Assembly (NCBI RefSeq): GCF_048006345.1
Contig: NZ_CP180351.1
Span: 434,001-498,000 of the forward strand
Reading direction: 5' to 3'
Length of the DNA: 64,000 nucleotides
From: Marivita sp030148515
GTDB lineage: Bacteria; Pseudomonadota; Alphaproteobacteria; Rhodobacterales; Rhodobacteraceae
Shown here one piece after another: positions 1 to 9,085 of this stretch. How positions within the stretch are numbered: the stretch's first letter is position 1; every line of letters begins with the position of its first letter. The notes beneath the pieces were generated by a model that did not search any database, was not told the DNA's origin, and saw nothing but the letters and a program-made list of their open reading frames with translations. The translations under genes were made by a program, and so were the position numbers.

Positions 1-1
1 A

Positions 2-643
2 ATCCAGATCGTCGCTGATCCCGATTGGGCGGAACTCTGGCTTGCGCCAAGGATGCCTGTGTTTCGAGAGGCGCATCCGAACATTCTTTTCTGCATCAAC
101 GGGGCGGGGGATGTGCCCTTGCGTCTTGGAGCGCCCGATATTCGTATCGACTATGGTCCCGGACCGGGTGAGGCGCTGTTTCGCGACGTACTGGTTCCCG
201 TGACAGGTCCCGACAATCCACGTCGCATTGCCGATTGGAACCCGGTCTTGCAGATGGAGGGTATGCCGCTGTTGCATCTGAATGTTCAACGAGAAAGCCC
301 CGATCATCCCGGTTGGGTCGAATGGTTCGGAAAATTCGGACATCGTGAAAGCGGGCCAGATCGTGGGGTTCATTACAAACATGCCCGCATTGCGCTTGAA
401 GCGGTGCGCGAGAATGTCGGTTTCCTCGTGTGTGGCCTTTCGCTTGTTCAGGACGATCTTGCCAGTGGCGCAATCGTCCATCCATTTCCGCTGTCTCAAC
501 ATCTTGTCGCGCCCCATCCTTACCGGATGACCGTCCGCGCAGATGCGACCCGACGCCCGCAGGTTCAGCGCTTCTGCAGTTGGTTGCAATCGGAAGCCGC
601 TGTAACGCGGGATCAGTTACAAACACACGTGGCCTCAGACTGA
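2..643 (+). CDS. LysR-family transcriptional regulator, C-terminal part (5' end outside window)
   Basis: The frame is open from base 2, so the gene starts before the window and the N-terminal winged helix-turn-helix is not seen. The visible ~213 residues look like the effector-binding domain of a GcvA-type LysR regulator. The segment ELWLAPRMPVFREAHPNI matches the conserved start of the first lobe, and the stretch HARIALEAVRENVGFLVCG is the typical second-lobe element with the 'A.ALEA...G.G' pattern. It ends 88 bp before a PanE-like reductase in the same direction, so it may regulate that gene, but LysR genes more often control divergent neighbours and the upstream side is not visible. Confidence 0.8.
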   Translation: MQIVADPDWAELWLAPRMPVFREAHPNILFCINGAGDVPLRLGAPDIRIDYGPGPGEALFRDVLVPVTGPDNPRRIADWNPVLQMEGMPLLHLNVQRESPDHPGWVEWFGKFGHRESGPDRGVHYKHARIALEAVRENVGFLVCGLSLVQDDLASGAIVHPFPLSQHLVAPHPYRMTVRADATRRPQVQRFCSWLQSEAAVTRDQLQTHVASD

Positions 644-731
644 CCCGAAGGCCGCTCTTGCAGATCTGCAGGACTTTGCCATTGTCACGCCGGATCGCGG
701 TTAAGCGGTCTGACCGGGCAGGAGAAAACAC

Positions 732-1649
732 ATGCGCATTGCAACCATGGCCACCGGCGGCATCGGTGGATTTCTTGCCGTCAAGCTGGCCAATGACGGG
801 CACGAGGTCGCCACCATCGCGCGCGGCGCGCATCTCGAGGCGATCCGGGCGCATGGGCTGCGTCTGGACCACGCGGACGGATCCGAGTTGGCGCATCCGG
901 CGGTCGCCACCGACCGGCCCGAAGAGGTCGGGATCGTCGATGCCATCATCTTCGGCGTCAAGGGCGATGCCCTGGAAGAGGCGGCCCGCGCCTGTCTGCC
1001 GATGATCGGGCCTGACACGGTGGTGGTGCCGTTCCTGAACGGGGTCGAGGCGTCAGACAGGCTTTGCGCGCTTCTCCCCGAGCGAAACGTCGTCAATGGT
1101 GTCGCACGCGTGTCCACCACCATCTCCGCGCCGGGGGTCATCACCCAGACCGGCGCGTTTCACTCCTTCATCTTTGCCGAGCGCGACAGTCGGCCGTCTG
1201 CGCGCATCGACGCCTTGCGCAAGGCGATCAACGACGCAGGATCGTCGGCACCGGAAACCGACGATATCGACCGGGAACTCTGGTCGAAATTCGTGCTGTT
1301 CTCGGCGCTGTCCGTCGTCACGGCGGCGGGACGTTGCACCATTGGCGACATACGCAACACGCCCGAACTGGAGGCTCTGTTCAAGCGTGCCATGTCGGAA
1401 ACCGCGCAGACGGGCCGGGCCTTGGGTGTGGCGCTGGCTGATGATCTGGAAGCGCAGATCTGGTCCAATCTGCTGGTGTTCCCCCCGCAGGGGCGGGCAT
1501 CGACTGCCATCGACCTTGAACATGGGCGGCCCTTGGAAATCGAATGGGTGTCCGGCGCAGCGACGCGACTGGCGGCCAAAGCCGGGATCGACGCGCCTGT
1601 CAATGCAGCGCTCTATGCGATCCTTTTGCCCCACAAACACGGGCGCTGA
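732..1649 (+). CDS. PanE/ApbA-family ketopantoate reductase-like oxidoreductase
   Basis: A 305-aa protein with an N-terminal NAD(P)-binding Rossmann fold and a C-terminal helical PanE domain. ATG at 732 follows AGGAG with 7 bases spacing. 2-dehydropantoate 2-reductase reduces ketopantoate to pantoate for CoA synthesis. The glycine-rich loop reads ATGGIGG where GxGGxGG is usual, so its first glycine is alanine. The FLNGVE motif carries the Asn equivalent of E. coli N98, and the catalytic Lys is kept in LWSKF. The two asparagines that normally follow that Lys (N180 and N184 in E. coli) appear as Phe and Ser here. It may therefore act on another 2-oxo acid; the pathway is not settled by its neighbours. 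Confidence 0.75.
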   Translation: MRIATMATGGIGGFLAVKLANDGHEVATIARGAHLEAIRAHGLRLDHADGSELAHPAVATDRPEEVGIVDAIIFGVKGDALEEAARACLPMIGPDTVVVPFLNGVEASDRLCALLPERNVVNGVARVSTTISAPGVITQTGAFHSFIFAERDSRPSARIDALRKAINDAGSSAPETDDIDRELWSKFVLFSALSVVTAAGRCTIGDIRNTPELEALFKRAMSETAQTGRALGVALADDLEAQIWSNLLVFPPQGRASTAIDLEHGRPLEIEWVSGAATRLAAKAGIDAPVNAALYAILLPHKHGR

Positions 1650-1650
1650 C

Positions 1651-1695
1651 CCCGCTTTTCGAAAAGCGGGATCAAGAGCTTTCGAAAGCTCTTGA
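1651..1695. terminator. Twin palindromes between convergent genes (probable terminators)
   Basis: Two perfect palindromes lie side by side: 20 bp at 1651-1670 and 24 bp at 1672-1695, both centred on TTCGAA. They sit between the convergent PanE-like gene and ppk, five bases from the ppk stop codon. There is no long T tract, so termination is inferred from position and symmetry. Confidence 0.6.
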
Positions 1696-1700
1696 CCGCC

Positions 1701-3875
1701 CTATTCCTCGGTATGGGTCAATTTGGGAACGTCGGACGCGCCTGCTGATCCACGACCGGAAAGCGACGGGTTCTCCATGAAGAAGCGGTGACAGTTGAAA
1801 GCGAAATCGCCTTCGTCCCAGGTCGCGCGAACGAATTTGCCATCCGGCTGCATGATCCAGCTTTGTGCCACATCGGCAAGGTTCGCGGCCATGATCTGGC
1901 TGACGATCTGCGCCTTCACGGTGGCGTTCTCGATCTCGACCAGCGTTTCAACCCGGCGGGTCAGGTTGCGGCCCATCCAATCGGCAGAGGACATGAACAC
2001 GCGCGACCTCTTGTGCGGCAGCCCGTACCCATTGCCGAAGCAGATGATGCGCGAGTGTTCCAGGAACCGTCCCACGATGGATTTGACGCGGATGTTTTCG
2101 CTCAGCCCTTTTACGCCGGGACGCAGGCCGCAGATCCCACGCACCACGCAGTCGATCTTCACGCCGGCCTGACTGGCCTCGTAGAGGGCGTCGATCATGT
2201 CCGGCTCGATCAGCGAATTCATCTTCAGCCAGATCTGTGCCGGTTTGCCGGCCCGCGCGTGCTCGGCTTCGGCGGCGATCATCTCGAGCATCTTCGGTTT
2301 CAGCGAATGCGGCGAGATGCTGAGGTTCTCAAGACCGTCCGGCAGGGCATACCCCGACAGGTAGTTGAACACCTTGGCCGCATCCCGGCCCAGAGCTGCG
2401 TCACAGGTAAAGAAGCTCAGATCGGTATAGATGGTGGCCGTGATCGGATGGTAATTTCCGGTGCCGTAATGGGCATAGGTCACCAGCCGCTCGCCTTCGC
2501 GGCGCACCACGATCGAGATCTTGGCATGGGTTTTCCAGTCCAGAAATCCATAGACCACATGGGCGCCCGCCCGTTCCAGCCGCCGCGACTGGCGGATGTT
2601 GGCGGCTTCGTCGAACCGGGCCTTGAGTTCCACCAGCGCCGTAACCGATTTGCCGTCCTCGGCTGCTTCGCAGAGCGCCGCCACGATGGGCGACTGACGC
2701 GAGGTGCGGTAGAGCGTCTGCTTGATTGCCACCACGTCCGGATCGCGCGCGGCTTGTGACAGGAACCGCACCACCATGTCGAAGGTCTCGTAGGGGTGGT
2801 GCAGAAGCATGTCCTTCTGCTTGATCGCAGCGAACATGTCGCCGTCGAAGTCCTGAACCCGTTCGGGCACGCGCGGGGTAAAAACAGGCCACAACAGGTC
2901 AGGCCGACTGTCGAGAACCAGTTCCTTGAGGTCCGCCGCGCCGATCATGCCGGTCAGTTCGATCACATCGTCGTCGCGCACGCGCAATTCGCGCATCACC
3001 GTTTCACGCAGCGTTTTCGGTGCGCCACTGGTGATGGTCAGACGGACCACTTCACCCCGACGCCGCCGTTTGAGCGCCACCTCGAATTCCCGCACGAGGT
3101 CTTCGGCCTCGTCCTCGACTTCGATATCGCTGTCGCGCAACACGCGGAACCCGAAATGGTCGCGCAGCTTGTAGCCGGGAAACAAGCGGTCGAAATGCAG
3201 CAAGAGCACGTCTTCAAGGAACAGGAACCGGTCTGCTCCGTCGCGCCGGGGCAGGGCCACGAACCGCGCCACCTGCGCCGGGATCGGCAAGAGCGCCTGC
3301 AATCCGGTGCGGTCCTTGCGCCGCTCCAGTTGCAGCGCGAGGCAATAGCCGTTGTTGGCGATGAACGGGAACGGGTGTGCCGGATCAATGGCCAGCGGCG
3401 ACAGCACCGGGAAGACCTGATTGAGGAAGACGTCCTCGAGATGGGCCAGATCATCGGCATCCAGACCGTCGCGCGACAGGATCGAGATGCCTTCGGCCTC
3501 CATTCGTGTGCGCAGATCGGCCAGCACCCGCTGTTGCGACGCCATCAGCTTGCGGGCGTCCTCATTGATCAGCACCAGCTGCTCCGCCGGGGTCAGCCCG
3601 TCGGCCGCAGGGGTGACATTGCCCGCCTGTGCCAGTTCGCGCAGACCGGCGACCCGCACCGTGTAGAATTCATCAAGGTTGGTGGCCGAGATCGACAGGA
3701 AGCGCAGCCGCTCCAGCAATGGCACACGCGGGTTCTCGGCCTCTTCCAGAACGCGCCAGTTGAACCCAAGCCACAACATCTCGCGATTGAAGAAACGACC
3801 GGGACCGGTCAGATCCAGATCCGGGATTTCGGTCGGTTCGGGGGCGGGGGCGTGTAGGAAGTCTGCGCTGTTCAT
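1701..3875 (-). CDS. ppk: Polyphosphate kinase 1
   Basis: A 724-aa enzyme, the normal length for PPK1, which reversibly makes inorganic polyphosphate from ATP through a phosphohistidine intermediate. The N domain contains FLSISATNLDEFYTVRVAGL. The first conserved His is in DWKTHAKISIVVRREG, followed by TYAHYGTGNYHP. The second conserved His lies in LEHSRIICFGNG, and the C2 signature is SADWMGRNLTRRVETLVEIE. AAAGGA stands 6 bases before ATG at 3875. It is the last gene of a leftward run with the AI-2E permease and hdaA (67 bp after hdaA). The exopolyphosphatase gene that often follows ppk in related bacteria is not here; a convergent gene comes next. Confidence 0.97.
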   Translation of the reverse strand: MNSADFLHAPAPEPTEIPDLDLTGPGRFFNREMLWLGFNWRVLEEAENPRVPLLERLRFLSISATNLDEFYTVRVAGLRELAQAGNVTPAADGLTPAEQLVLINEDARKLMASQQRVLADLRTRMEAEGISILSRDGLDADDLAHLEDVFLNQVFPVLSPLAIDPAHPFPFIANNGYCLALQLERRKDRTGLQALLPIPAQVARFVALPRRDGADRFLFLEDVLLLHFDRLFPGYKLRDHFGFRVLRDSDIEVEDEAEDLVREFEVALKRRRRGEVVRLTITSGAPKTLRETVMRELRVRDDDVIELTGMIGAADLKELVLDSRPDLLWPVFTPRVPERVQDFDGDMFAAIKQKDMLLHHPYETFDMVVRFLSQAARDPDVVAIKQTLYRTSRQSPIVAALCEAAEDGKSVTALVELKARFDEAANIRQSRRLERAGAHVVYGFLDWKTHAKISIVVRREGERLVTYAHYGTGNYHPITATIYTDLSFFTCDAALGRDAAKVFNYLSGYALPDGLENLSISPHSLKPKMLEMIAAEAEHARAGKPAQIWLKMNSLIEPDMIDALYEASQAGVKIDCVVRGICGLRPGVKGLSENIRVKSIVGRFLEHSRIICFGNGYGLPHKRSRVFMSSADWMGRNLTRRVETLVEIENATVKAQIVSQIMAANLADVAQSWIMQPDGKFVRATWDEGDFAFNCHRFFMENPSLSGRGSAGASDVPKLTHTEE

Positions 3876-3942
3876 GTCGGTCCTTTAGCGGTGGCGCGTG
3901 ACAGTTCGGTGACGCTCTGCCTCAGGACATCACCCTAAACCC

Positions 3943-4638
3943 CTAGTCAGACGCCGTTTCTTCCCGAAATTCAAGCTCGGCCAGCGCGGTTCGGGCAAGG
4001 CTGCGGGTCACACCCTTGGGTGTGCCCAAAGCTTCTGTGTCAAGATGCGCCACAACCTGACCCGCGGCTTCGAAAGATCGGGGCATCCAGCGCACCAGAT
4101 AGGGGATCACGTCCGGCATCGGCACGATCTGCCGGTCGGCAAAGAGTTTCGCCAGAACCGCCGACAGCAGGATGTCATCAGGGGCTGCCATCTTGGCCAC
4201 CGTGGTGCCTTCCATCCGGCTGGCAAGATCGGGCAGGCGAATGGACCACGCCGACGGCGCTCGTGTGGCGGTCAGAAGCATCGAATGACCATTGGCCAGA
4301 ACCAGATTGTGCAGGTGAAACAGCGCCTCTTCCGCCTCGGCGTCGCCTGCGATCTGTTCCACATCCTCGACGCAGAGCGGCCCATCTGCCAGTGCCGGCA
4401 CGTCTTCGGCTCTGATGCTGTGCGCCGCGATCAGGCGACCGCCGCTTTCAGAGCACCACACATGCGCCAGATGGGTCTTGCCAGACCCCGAAGGACCAAC
4501 CAGAACCAGCTTGCCATTGGGCCAGTTCGGCCAAGTGTCCACAAGGCCCAAGGCCACGGCATTGCTGTGGGTGACGTAAAAGTCCCCGCGCCCCAGCGCC
4601 GGTCGCGCTGGAATGTCGAATTTCATCTGAAGTGCCAT
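3943..4638 (-). CDS. hdaA: DnaA-like regulator HdaA
   Basis: A 231-aa protein related to domain III of DnaA, without the DNA-binding domain IV. The P-loop GPSGSGKTH is followed by the DnaA-type Walker B region (PLCVEDVEQIAG) and sensor I (MLLTATRAPSAW). The family promotes hydrolysis of DnaA-bound ATP after replication has started, working with the sliding clamp. The N-terminal QMKFDI resembles the short clamp-binding motif of Hda proteins. Its start codon lies immediately after the stop codon of the AI-2E permease with no gap, and ppk follows; this gene order is common in roseobacters. Confidence 0.88.
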   Translation of the reverse strand: MALQMKFDIPARPALGRGDFYVTHSNAVALGLVDTWPNWPNGKLVLVGPSGSGKTHLAHVWCSESGGRLIAAHSIRAEDVPALADGPLCVEDVEQIAGDAEAEEALFHLHNLVLANGHSMLLTATRAPSAWSIRLPDLASRMEGTTVAKMAAPDDILLSAVLAKLFADRQIVPMPDVIPYLVRWMPRSFEAAGQVVAHLDTEALGTPKGVTRSLARTALAELEFREETASD

Positions 4639-5706
4639 TTAGTCCCGGTCCTGATCGCTCAGCCCGCGATAAAGGCGGCTGTCCAGATATTGTTGCGCGG
4701 CAAAGCGCGTGATGACCCCGATTGACGCCGCGACAGGCACCGCCACCAGCATGCCCACAAAGCCGAACAGAGAGCCGAAGATCGACAGCGCCAGGATCAA
4801 CCAGACGGGGTGCAGACCGACCGATGAGCCAACGAGTTTCGGGGTCAGAACATTGCCTTCGATCACCTGACCCAGCGCGAACACGCCAGCCACCAGCCCG
4901 ATGGACACCCAGTCACCCCAGAACTGGAACAGCGCGAGACCGATGGCAAGCGCCCCGCCGATCAATGCGCCGAGATACGGGATGAATGTGACGAGACCCG
5001 CCACAAACCCGACGACAAGGCCGAATTGCAGCCCCAGTGCCATCAGCGCAACCGCATAATAGGTGCCAAGGATGATGCAGACCGTGCCCATGCCCCGGAT
5101 AAAGCTGGCCAGCGTCGCGTCGATGTCAGACGCCAGTTTGCGGATGGTTGGCGCGTGGTCGCGCGGCAGCAATTCGTCGATGCGCGCCACCATGTTGTCC
5201 CAGTCAAGCAGCAGGTACACCGCCACCACCGGCACGATCACGAACAGCATCACGATGTTGATGATACCCGCCGCGGAACTCAGCACCGTGTTCAGCAATT
5301 CGCCGCCACGCGCCTTGATCGTCTCGCCAATGGAAATCAGCGACTGCCGCAGCGGGCTTTCGGTGTCCATGAGGTCGGGGAAGCGTTCGATCAGGAAATC
5401 GCGCAGGTTGGTAAAGAGCGTCGGAGCGATCTCAAAGAGGTCCAGCGCCTGTTTGACCAGCGACGGGATCACCCACAATAGCAGCAGGATGAACGCCAGG
5501 ACACCGATCACGGTGATGATGGCGGTCGCCATGATGCGGCTGAAGCCCATGCGCTCCAGACGGTCGGCAACCGGATCAAGGAAATAGGCAATCGCCCCCC
5601 CCAGCACGAAGGGCAGCAGCACATCGCCAAGGAACCACAGCACCACCGCGAAAACGATGGCGGCAATGCTCCAGTATTTCAGCTGTTCCCGTGCGGGAAG
5701 TGCCAT
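4639..5706 (-). CDS. AI-2E family transporter (PerM-like permease)
   Basis: A 355-aa polytopic membrane protein. Hydrophobic segments cluster near residues 10-90, 150-175 and 210-330, with the family-typical sequence LVTFIPYLGALIGGALAIG and a C-terminal part that includes SLFGFVGMLVAVPVAA. The family includes TqsA (AI-2 export) and various ion exchangers, so the substrate is unknown. It is the first gene of the run permease, hdaA, ppk; its stop codon abuts the hdaA start, which suggests co-transcription and coupled translation. Confidence 0.88.
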   Translation of the reverse strand: MALPAREQLKYWSIAAIVFAVVLWFLGDVLLPFVLGGAIAYFLDPVADRLERMGFSRIMATAIITVIGVLAFILLLLWVIPSLVKQALDLFEIAPTLFTNLRDFLIERFPDLMDTESPLRQSLISIGETIKARGGELLNTVLSSAAGIINIVMLFVIVPVVAVYLLLDWDNMVARIDELLPRDHAPTIRKLASDIDATLASFIRGMGTVCIILGTYYAVALMALGLQFGLVVGFVAGLVTFIPYLGALIGGALAIGLALFQFWGDWVSIGLVAGVFALGQVIEGNVLTPKLVGSSVGLHPVWLILALSIFGSLFGFVGMLVAVPVAASIGVITRFAAQQYLDSRLYRGLSDQDRD

Positions 5707-5811
5707 GCGATCTGCCCCTCTGACCTTGTCCTTACATCGCCTGTCCGGGGGCGGGTTTCAAGAGGTGGTGCGGTCTTCGTCTTTCGCTTGACGGGCCGCA
5801 CATTGCTGATC

Positions 5812-5842
5812 AAAATGATTGCATTACATTTGAAATCATTTT
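5812..5842. promoter_or_regulatory. Inverted repeat upstream of the 5861 gene
   Basis: Perfect 9-bp arms, AAAATGATT at 5812-5820 and AATCATTTT at 5834-5842, with a 13-base loop, 19 bp before a start codon and in a conspicuously A/T-rich patch. It could be an operator or a leader hairpin; no specific regulator is recognised. Confidence 0.35.
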
Positions 5843-5860
5843 TTATGAGACGCGCACATT

Positions 5861-6382
5861 ATGCCACAGACTGCTCTTCTTACTCCGTTTGTCAGTCCCC
5901 TTTTGCTTGGCGGATTTAATGGACCAGGCCATTCCGCTCTGGTGATTGGCTCGAAAGTGTATTCATTCGGGGACAATTTCGCTTGGTATGTTGCACCCTC
6001 AAAGACCTATATGGCCGATAATGAATGGCGGCCAGTTCTTGTGCAGCACTTCGATGGTGCGAAGGTCGACGGTGCCAAGATGAAGGCGTACGTTACCGGA
6101 TCTATGGAGTACGGGGCGACGTATATCTATGATGGCGTGTGCAGCCAACAGGCCGGGAGTGCCATTGACGCCGCGACCACAGACGAATTCGACCCGCCGG
6201 GGTTCAACACACCGGACAGGATAGCTGTCGCGGTGTCTCAGAAAGGCTATGAAACGGACCGCTATATCGTCATGCCGACAAGAACCACCGGCGGCTCGGA
6301 CTATCGGATCTACAATATGATTACTGAGTATTATCGGAATTGCCCGGTAGGACAGCCCAAATTCTACGAGTGGACTGATTGA
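5861..6382 (+). CDS. Small protein with possible permuted papain-like (NlpC/P60-type) fold
   Basis: A 173-aa protein with no close family that I recognise. Two segments suggest a circularly permuted NlpC/P60 or papain-like hydrolase: GHSALVIGSKVYSFG around His24 (the usual 'GH..lvi.g.vysfG' strand) and DGVCSQQAGSAIDAATT around Cys94, with His before Cys as in permuted members. Similar segments occur in C-terminal toxin domains of polymorphic effectors and in housekeeping amidases. The first 20 residues are moderately hydrophobic but are not a clear signal peptide. The gene and its upstream region are richer in A/T than the neighbours. No immunity gene is visible next to it. The fold is inferred from two motifs only. 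Confidence 0.55.
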   Translation: MPQTALLTPFVSPLLLGGFNGPGHSALVIGSKVYSFGDNFAWYVAPSKTYMADNEWRPVLVQHFDGAKVDGAKMKAYVTGSMEYGATYIYDGVCSQQAGSAIDAATTDEFDPPGFNTPDRIAVAVSQKGYETDRYIVMPTRTTGGSDYRIYNMITEYYRNCPVGQPKFYEWTD

Positions 6383-6435
6383 TCGCGGCGCTGTGCCGGA
6401 ACACGGCGAGGTGTGCTGCCGTCAGGAGCGGCAAA

Positions 6436-6474
6436 GATGCGTCGACGCATCGCTATTTTGCGTTGACGCAAAAT
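6436..6474. terminator. Twin hairpins between convergent genes
   Basis: A perfect 16-bp palindrome at 6436-6451 with centre GTCGAC, then a second hairpin at 6455-6474 with 9-bp arms (ATTTTGCGT and ACGCAAAAT) around TG. It lies between the rightward 5861 gene and the leftward glycohydrolase gene, so it can terminate both. Confidence 0.6.
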
Positions 6475-6516
6475 GCGCCGCGCAATGTGTGGGCGTGATC
6501 GCCCTATATTCCCGGA

Positions 6517-7464
6517 TCAATCGCGCCCCAAAGCCCGGCAGGCCTCCCAGATCGCCGCACCGTCCCTCAGCGCCAGCACCCAATCGAGCGGGATGCCCTT
6601 GGGTGTTGCGATCCCGTGTGTCGCCCCCATCGCCGCGCCGATCATCAGCGACCGACCGGCGCTGTCGCCGCCCGCCAGAATATTGCGCTCGACCGCGTCG
6701 GCATAGCTGATGCTGTGGCGCAGCACATGGAACATGACAGGGCCCGAGGTGGGCAGGTGGCAGGCCCGCCCGACCAGACCCGCATAGACGGTCGACTCCG
6801 CCTCGGATGTGGTCAGCGCATCCTTCAGTGCCGCCTGCACGTCGCCGGTTGCGGCCTCCGCTGCCGCCTCAAGCGCCTCGGCGACGGATGCGCCGTTCAG
6901 CACGCGACAGAGCAGGTCCGCAAAAACCGCAGTATACGCCCCAGCCACCGCGTTCACATTGGTGATCTGCATCGCCGCCTCGGCCTGCGCGGCCAGATCA
7001 GATGAGGCGTGGTAGGCGGCGACAATGGCGGGCAGCCGGGCCAGCGCGGGGTTCTGATCATCATCGATTCCGGAAGGTAGCTGTTCCGCCGCGATCCGCT
7101 CCAATGCGCCGCGTGTCGGGCGGTCAATATAGCCGGAATAGGTCCCACCCGGCCCGAAATGCGCGGCAAAGGCGCTGCGCTGGGCCGCCGCGTCGAAGGT
7201 GCCTTTGCTGTCGACCATGCTGCGCATCCCGACCAACAGCGCTTCACCGTATTGCGTCAACATGCCGGCATGGCGTCCCGCATGGGCGAAATAGCCCTTG
7301 GCGCCCTCGAAAAACGCCGCATCCACAGGGGCGAATGCAGCAGTGCCACGCGCGGTGGCGATTTCGGCGATCCGGTCCGGATCGTAGAGCCAATGAAGAC
7401 CAAGGCTGGCCGCATCTGCCACAAGCGCACCAAACAACATCGCGGATGTCTGTGTCGGGTTCAT
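6517..7464 (-). CDS. ADP-ribosylglycohydrolase family protein
   Basis: A 315-aa all-alpha protein of the DraG/ARH family, which removes ADP-ribose from proteins or small molecules using a binuclear metal centre. The first motif is GALVADAASLGLHWLYD (LHWLYD is typical of the J1-crystallin-like branch). GIDDDQNP carries acidic residues of the middle motif, and AGGDSAGRSLMIGAAMGA is the C-terminal metal-binding motif. It starts 24 bp after the histidine kinase stop codon, so the two are probably co-transcribed. The natural substrate cannot be read from the sequence. Confidence 0.85.
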   Translation of the reverse strand: MNPTQTSAMLFGALVADAASLGLHWLYDPDRIAEIATARGTAAFAPVDAAFFEGAKGYFAHAGRHAGMLTQYGEALLVGMRSMVDSKGTFDAAAQRSAFAAHFGPGGTYSGYIDRPTRGALERIAAEQLPSGIDDDQNPALARLPAIVAAYHASSDLAAQAEAAMQITNVNAVAGAYTAVFADLLCRVLNGASVAEALEAAAEAATGDVQAALKDALTTSEAESTVYAGLVGRACHLPTSGPVMFHVLRHSISYADAVERNILAGGDSAGRSLMIGAAMGATHGIATPKGIPLDWVLALRDGAAIWEACRALGRD

Positions 7465-7488
7465 CTCATATCACCACTGCCAACCATG

Positions 7489-8970
7489 TTATCCCCGTTG
7501 CTCCCCAAGCGGCATGGTCACGCGCGCTACAACCATCGTTCCGTCCTTGGTGCGGCTGATCTCGGCCCCGATCTGCATCGCGAATTGTTGCACCAGCCGT
7601 TCGCCAGTCCCCGTGGAGTCGATGTCTAGGTTGGCTTTCGTGGTGTCACGATCGGCATTGGACACGGTGATCTGCAACGCCCTGTCATCGGACACGTCCA
7701 GGTCCAGCGTCACCGGCGATTGCGCATTTGGCGCGCCGTATTTGATCGCGTTGGTCAGCAACTCGTTCAGCATCAGGCTCAGCGCAATGGCCGTATCGCT
7801 CTTGAGCCTGATCCGCTCGGTCGGGTGGGTGAAAACCATCGCCTCGTCCGGCAGTTCCGCGCTCTTGCGGGTCGACAGCACAAGCCGGTTGAACAGGGTC
7901 ACAAGGTCGATCTGCGCCACGTCATCGTCGATCTGGATGGCGGCATGCACATCGGCCACGGCGCGGACGCGCGACTCCACGGCGCGCAAAGCCTCGCGGG
8001 CCTTGTCAGCCGCAGGCCCACCCGCGACCATGAGCTTGTTTGCCTGAAGACGCAGGAGCGACAGCGCGATCTGCAGACTGTTCTTGATCCGGTGATTGGC
8101 CTCGACCACCAGCGCCTCGCGCACATGCACCGCCTGTTGCAGGTCGCGCCGGGCGGTTTCAATGTCGGTCAGGTCGACGAAGGTGCCGACCAGCTTGGGC
8201 TTGCGGTCCACCGGATCGGTCGCAATCTCACCCCGGATGCGGACAAATCGCTCTTCGCCCGTGGGCAGGCACACCCGGTAATCAAAGGACGCGATGTCGC
8301 CATGCGGCGCTGCCAGTACGCGCTCCACCTCGGCATAAACGGCGCCGATGTCGTCTTCGTGGACCCGCTGGAAAAAAGGAGCCGCATAGAGCCCGGCCTC
8401 CTCGGGGGCAAAGCCGAACATCGCGTCAATCGCGTCGTGACGCAGAAACAGATCGGTCTCGGGGTCGTAGCTGAAATAGGCGACCGCCGCCGTAGAGGTG
8501 GCGGCGCGGCGATGGCTTTGCGCGAGGAGGGCGGTCAGGGTGGCTTCGGTCACGTCCCGCGCGGTTTGGAGGATGGCGATGATCTCGCCGTCCTTGCGGA
8601 TCGGCGCGAAATGCATCTGCCAATGGTGTTCGACATAATGGCCTTCGTCGCTCAGCAGGTCGAACCGCGCCGGACCAACCTCCTGCGGTTTGCCGGTGCG
8701 CATGATGTCGTTAGTGGCGTTGCGGATGAAATTCACAGCGTCCGATCCGGCGGCATCCGCACTGGGCGGAAACGCCTCGAACATCCCCATGCCGGTGATA
8801 TCCGCGCCAACCGAACCTGACATGATCGCATGGGCCGAGTTGCGCCAGAGAAGCGTCAGCTTGTCATCGGGCAGATAGAACAGCGCTGCAAAGGGCACGG
8901 CCTCAAAGCCGAGAGCAAGGATGTCGGACAGAGACGATGTCTCTTGGGAAACAAGCACATCACTCGTCAT
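7489..8970 (-). CDS. PAS-containing sensor histidine kinase (HWE/HisKA_2 class)
   Basis: A 493-aa soluble kinase without clear membrane segments. Two PAS-type regions (about residues 20-140 and 160-270, the second ending with the PAC-like LVGTFVDLTDIETARRDL) precede the HisKA_2 dimerisation helix. The phospho-accepting His is at about 293 in EANHRIKNSLQIALSLL. The ATPase domain shows the N box LNELLTNAIKYGAP and a late glycine motif GTGERLVQQFAMQIGAEI. Such kinases in alphaproteobacteria often feed stress or light signalling. No response regulator is adjacent; the genes on either side in the same direction are a 62-aa ORF and the glycohydrolase. Confidence 0.9.
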   Translation of the reverse strand: MTSDVLVSQETSSLSDILALGFEAVPFAALFYLPDDKLTLLWRNSAHAIMSGSVGADITGMGMFEAFPPSADAAGSDAVNFIRNATNDIMRTGKPQEVGPARFDLLSDEGHYVEHHWQMHFAPIRKDGEIIAILQTARDVTEATLTALLAQSHRRAATSTAAVAYFSYDPETDLFLRHDAIDAMFGFAPEEAGLYAAPFFQRVHEDDIGAVYAEVERVLAAPHGDIASFDYRVCLPTGEERFVRIRGEIATDPVDRKPKLVGTFVDLTDIETARRDLQQAVHVREALVVEANHRIKNSLQIALSLLRLQANKLMVAGGPAADKAREALRAVESRVRAVADVHAAIQIDDDVAQIDLVTLFNRLVLSTRKSAELPDEAMVFTHPTERIRLKSDTAIALSLMLNELLTNAIKYGAPNAQSPVTLDLDVSDDRALQITVSNADRDTTKANLDIDSTGTGERLVQQFAMQIGAEISRTKDGTMVVARVTMPLGEQRG

Positions 8971-9085
8971 TCTTCAGATCGACTCCGCCAATGTTATCGC
9001 AATCACGCTGGTCCATTTTCGGCGCAGAGTCCACATGACACGGGCGAAGGGTGTCGCGTCAACCGAAGGCACCAATCGCAGATGC

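Noticed and set aside
1788..3857. Two long rightward frames opposite ppk
   Set aside because: Low-complexity, His/Gln/Arg-rich translations with no domain; they mirror the codons of ppk.
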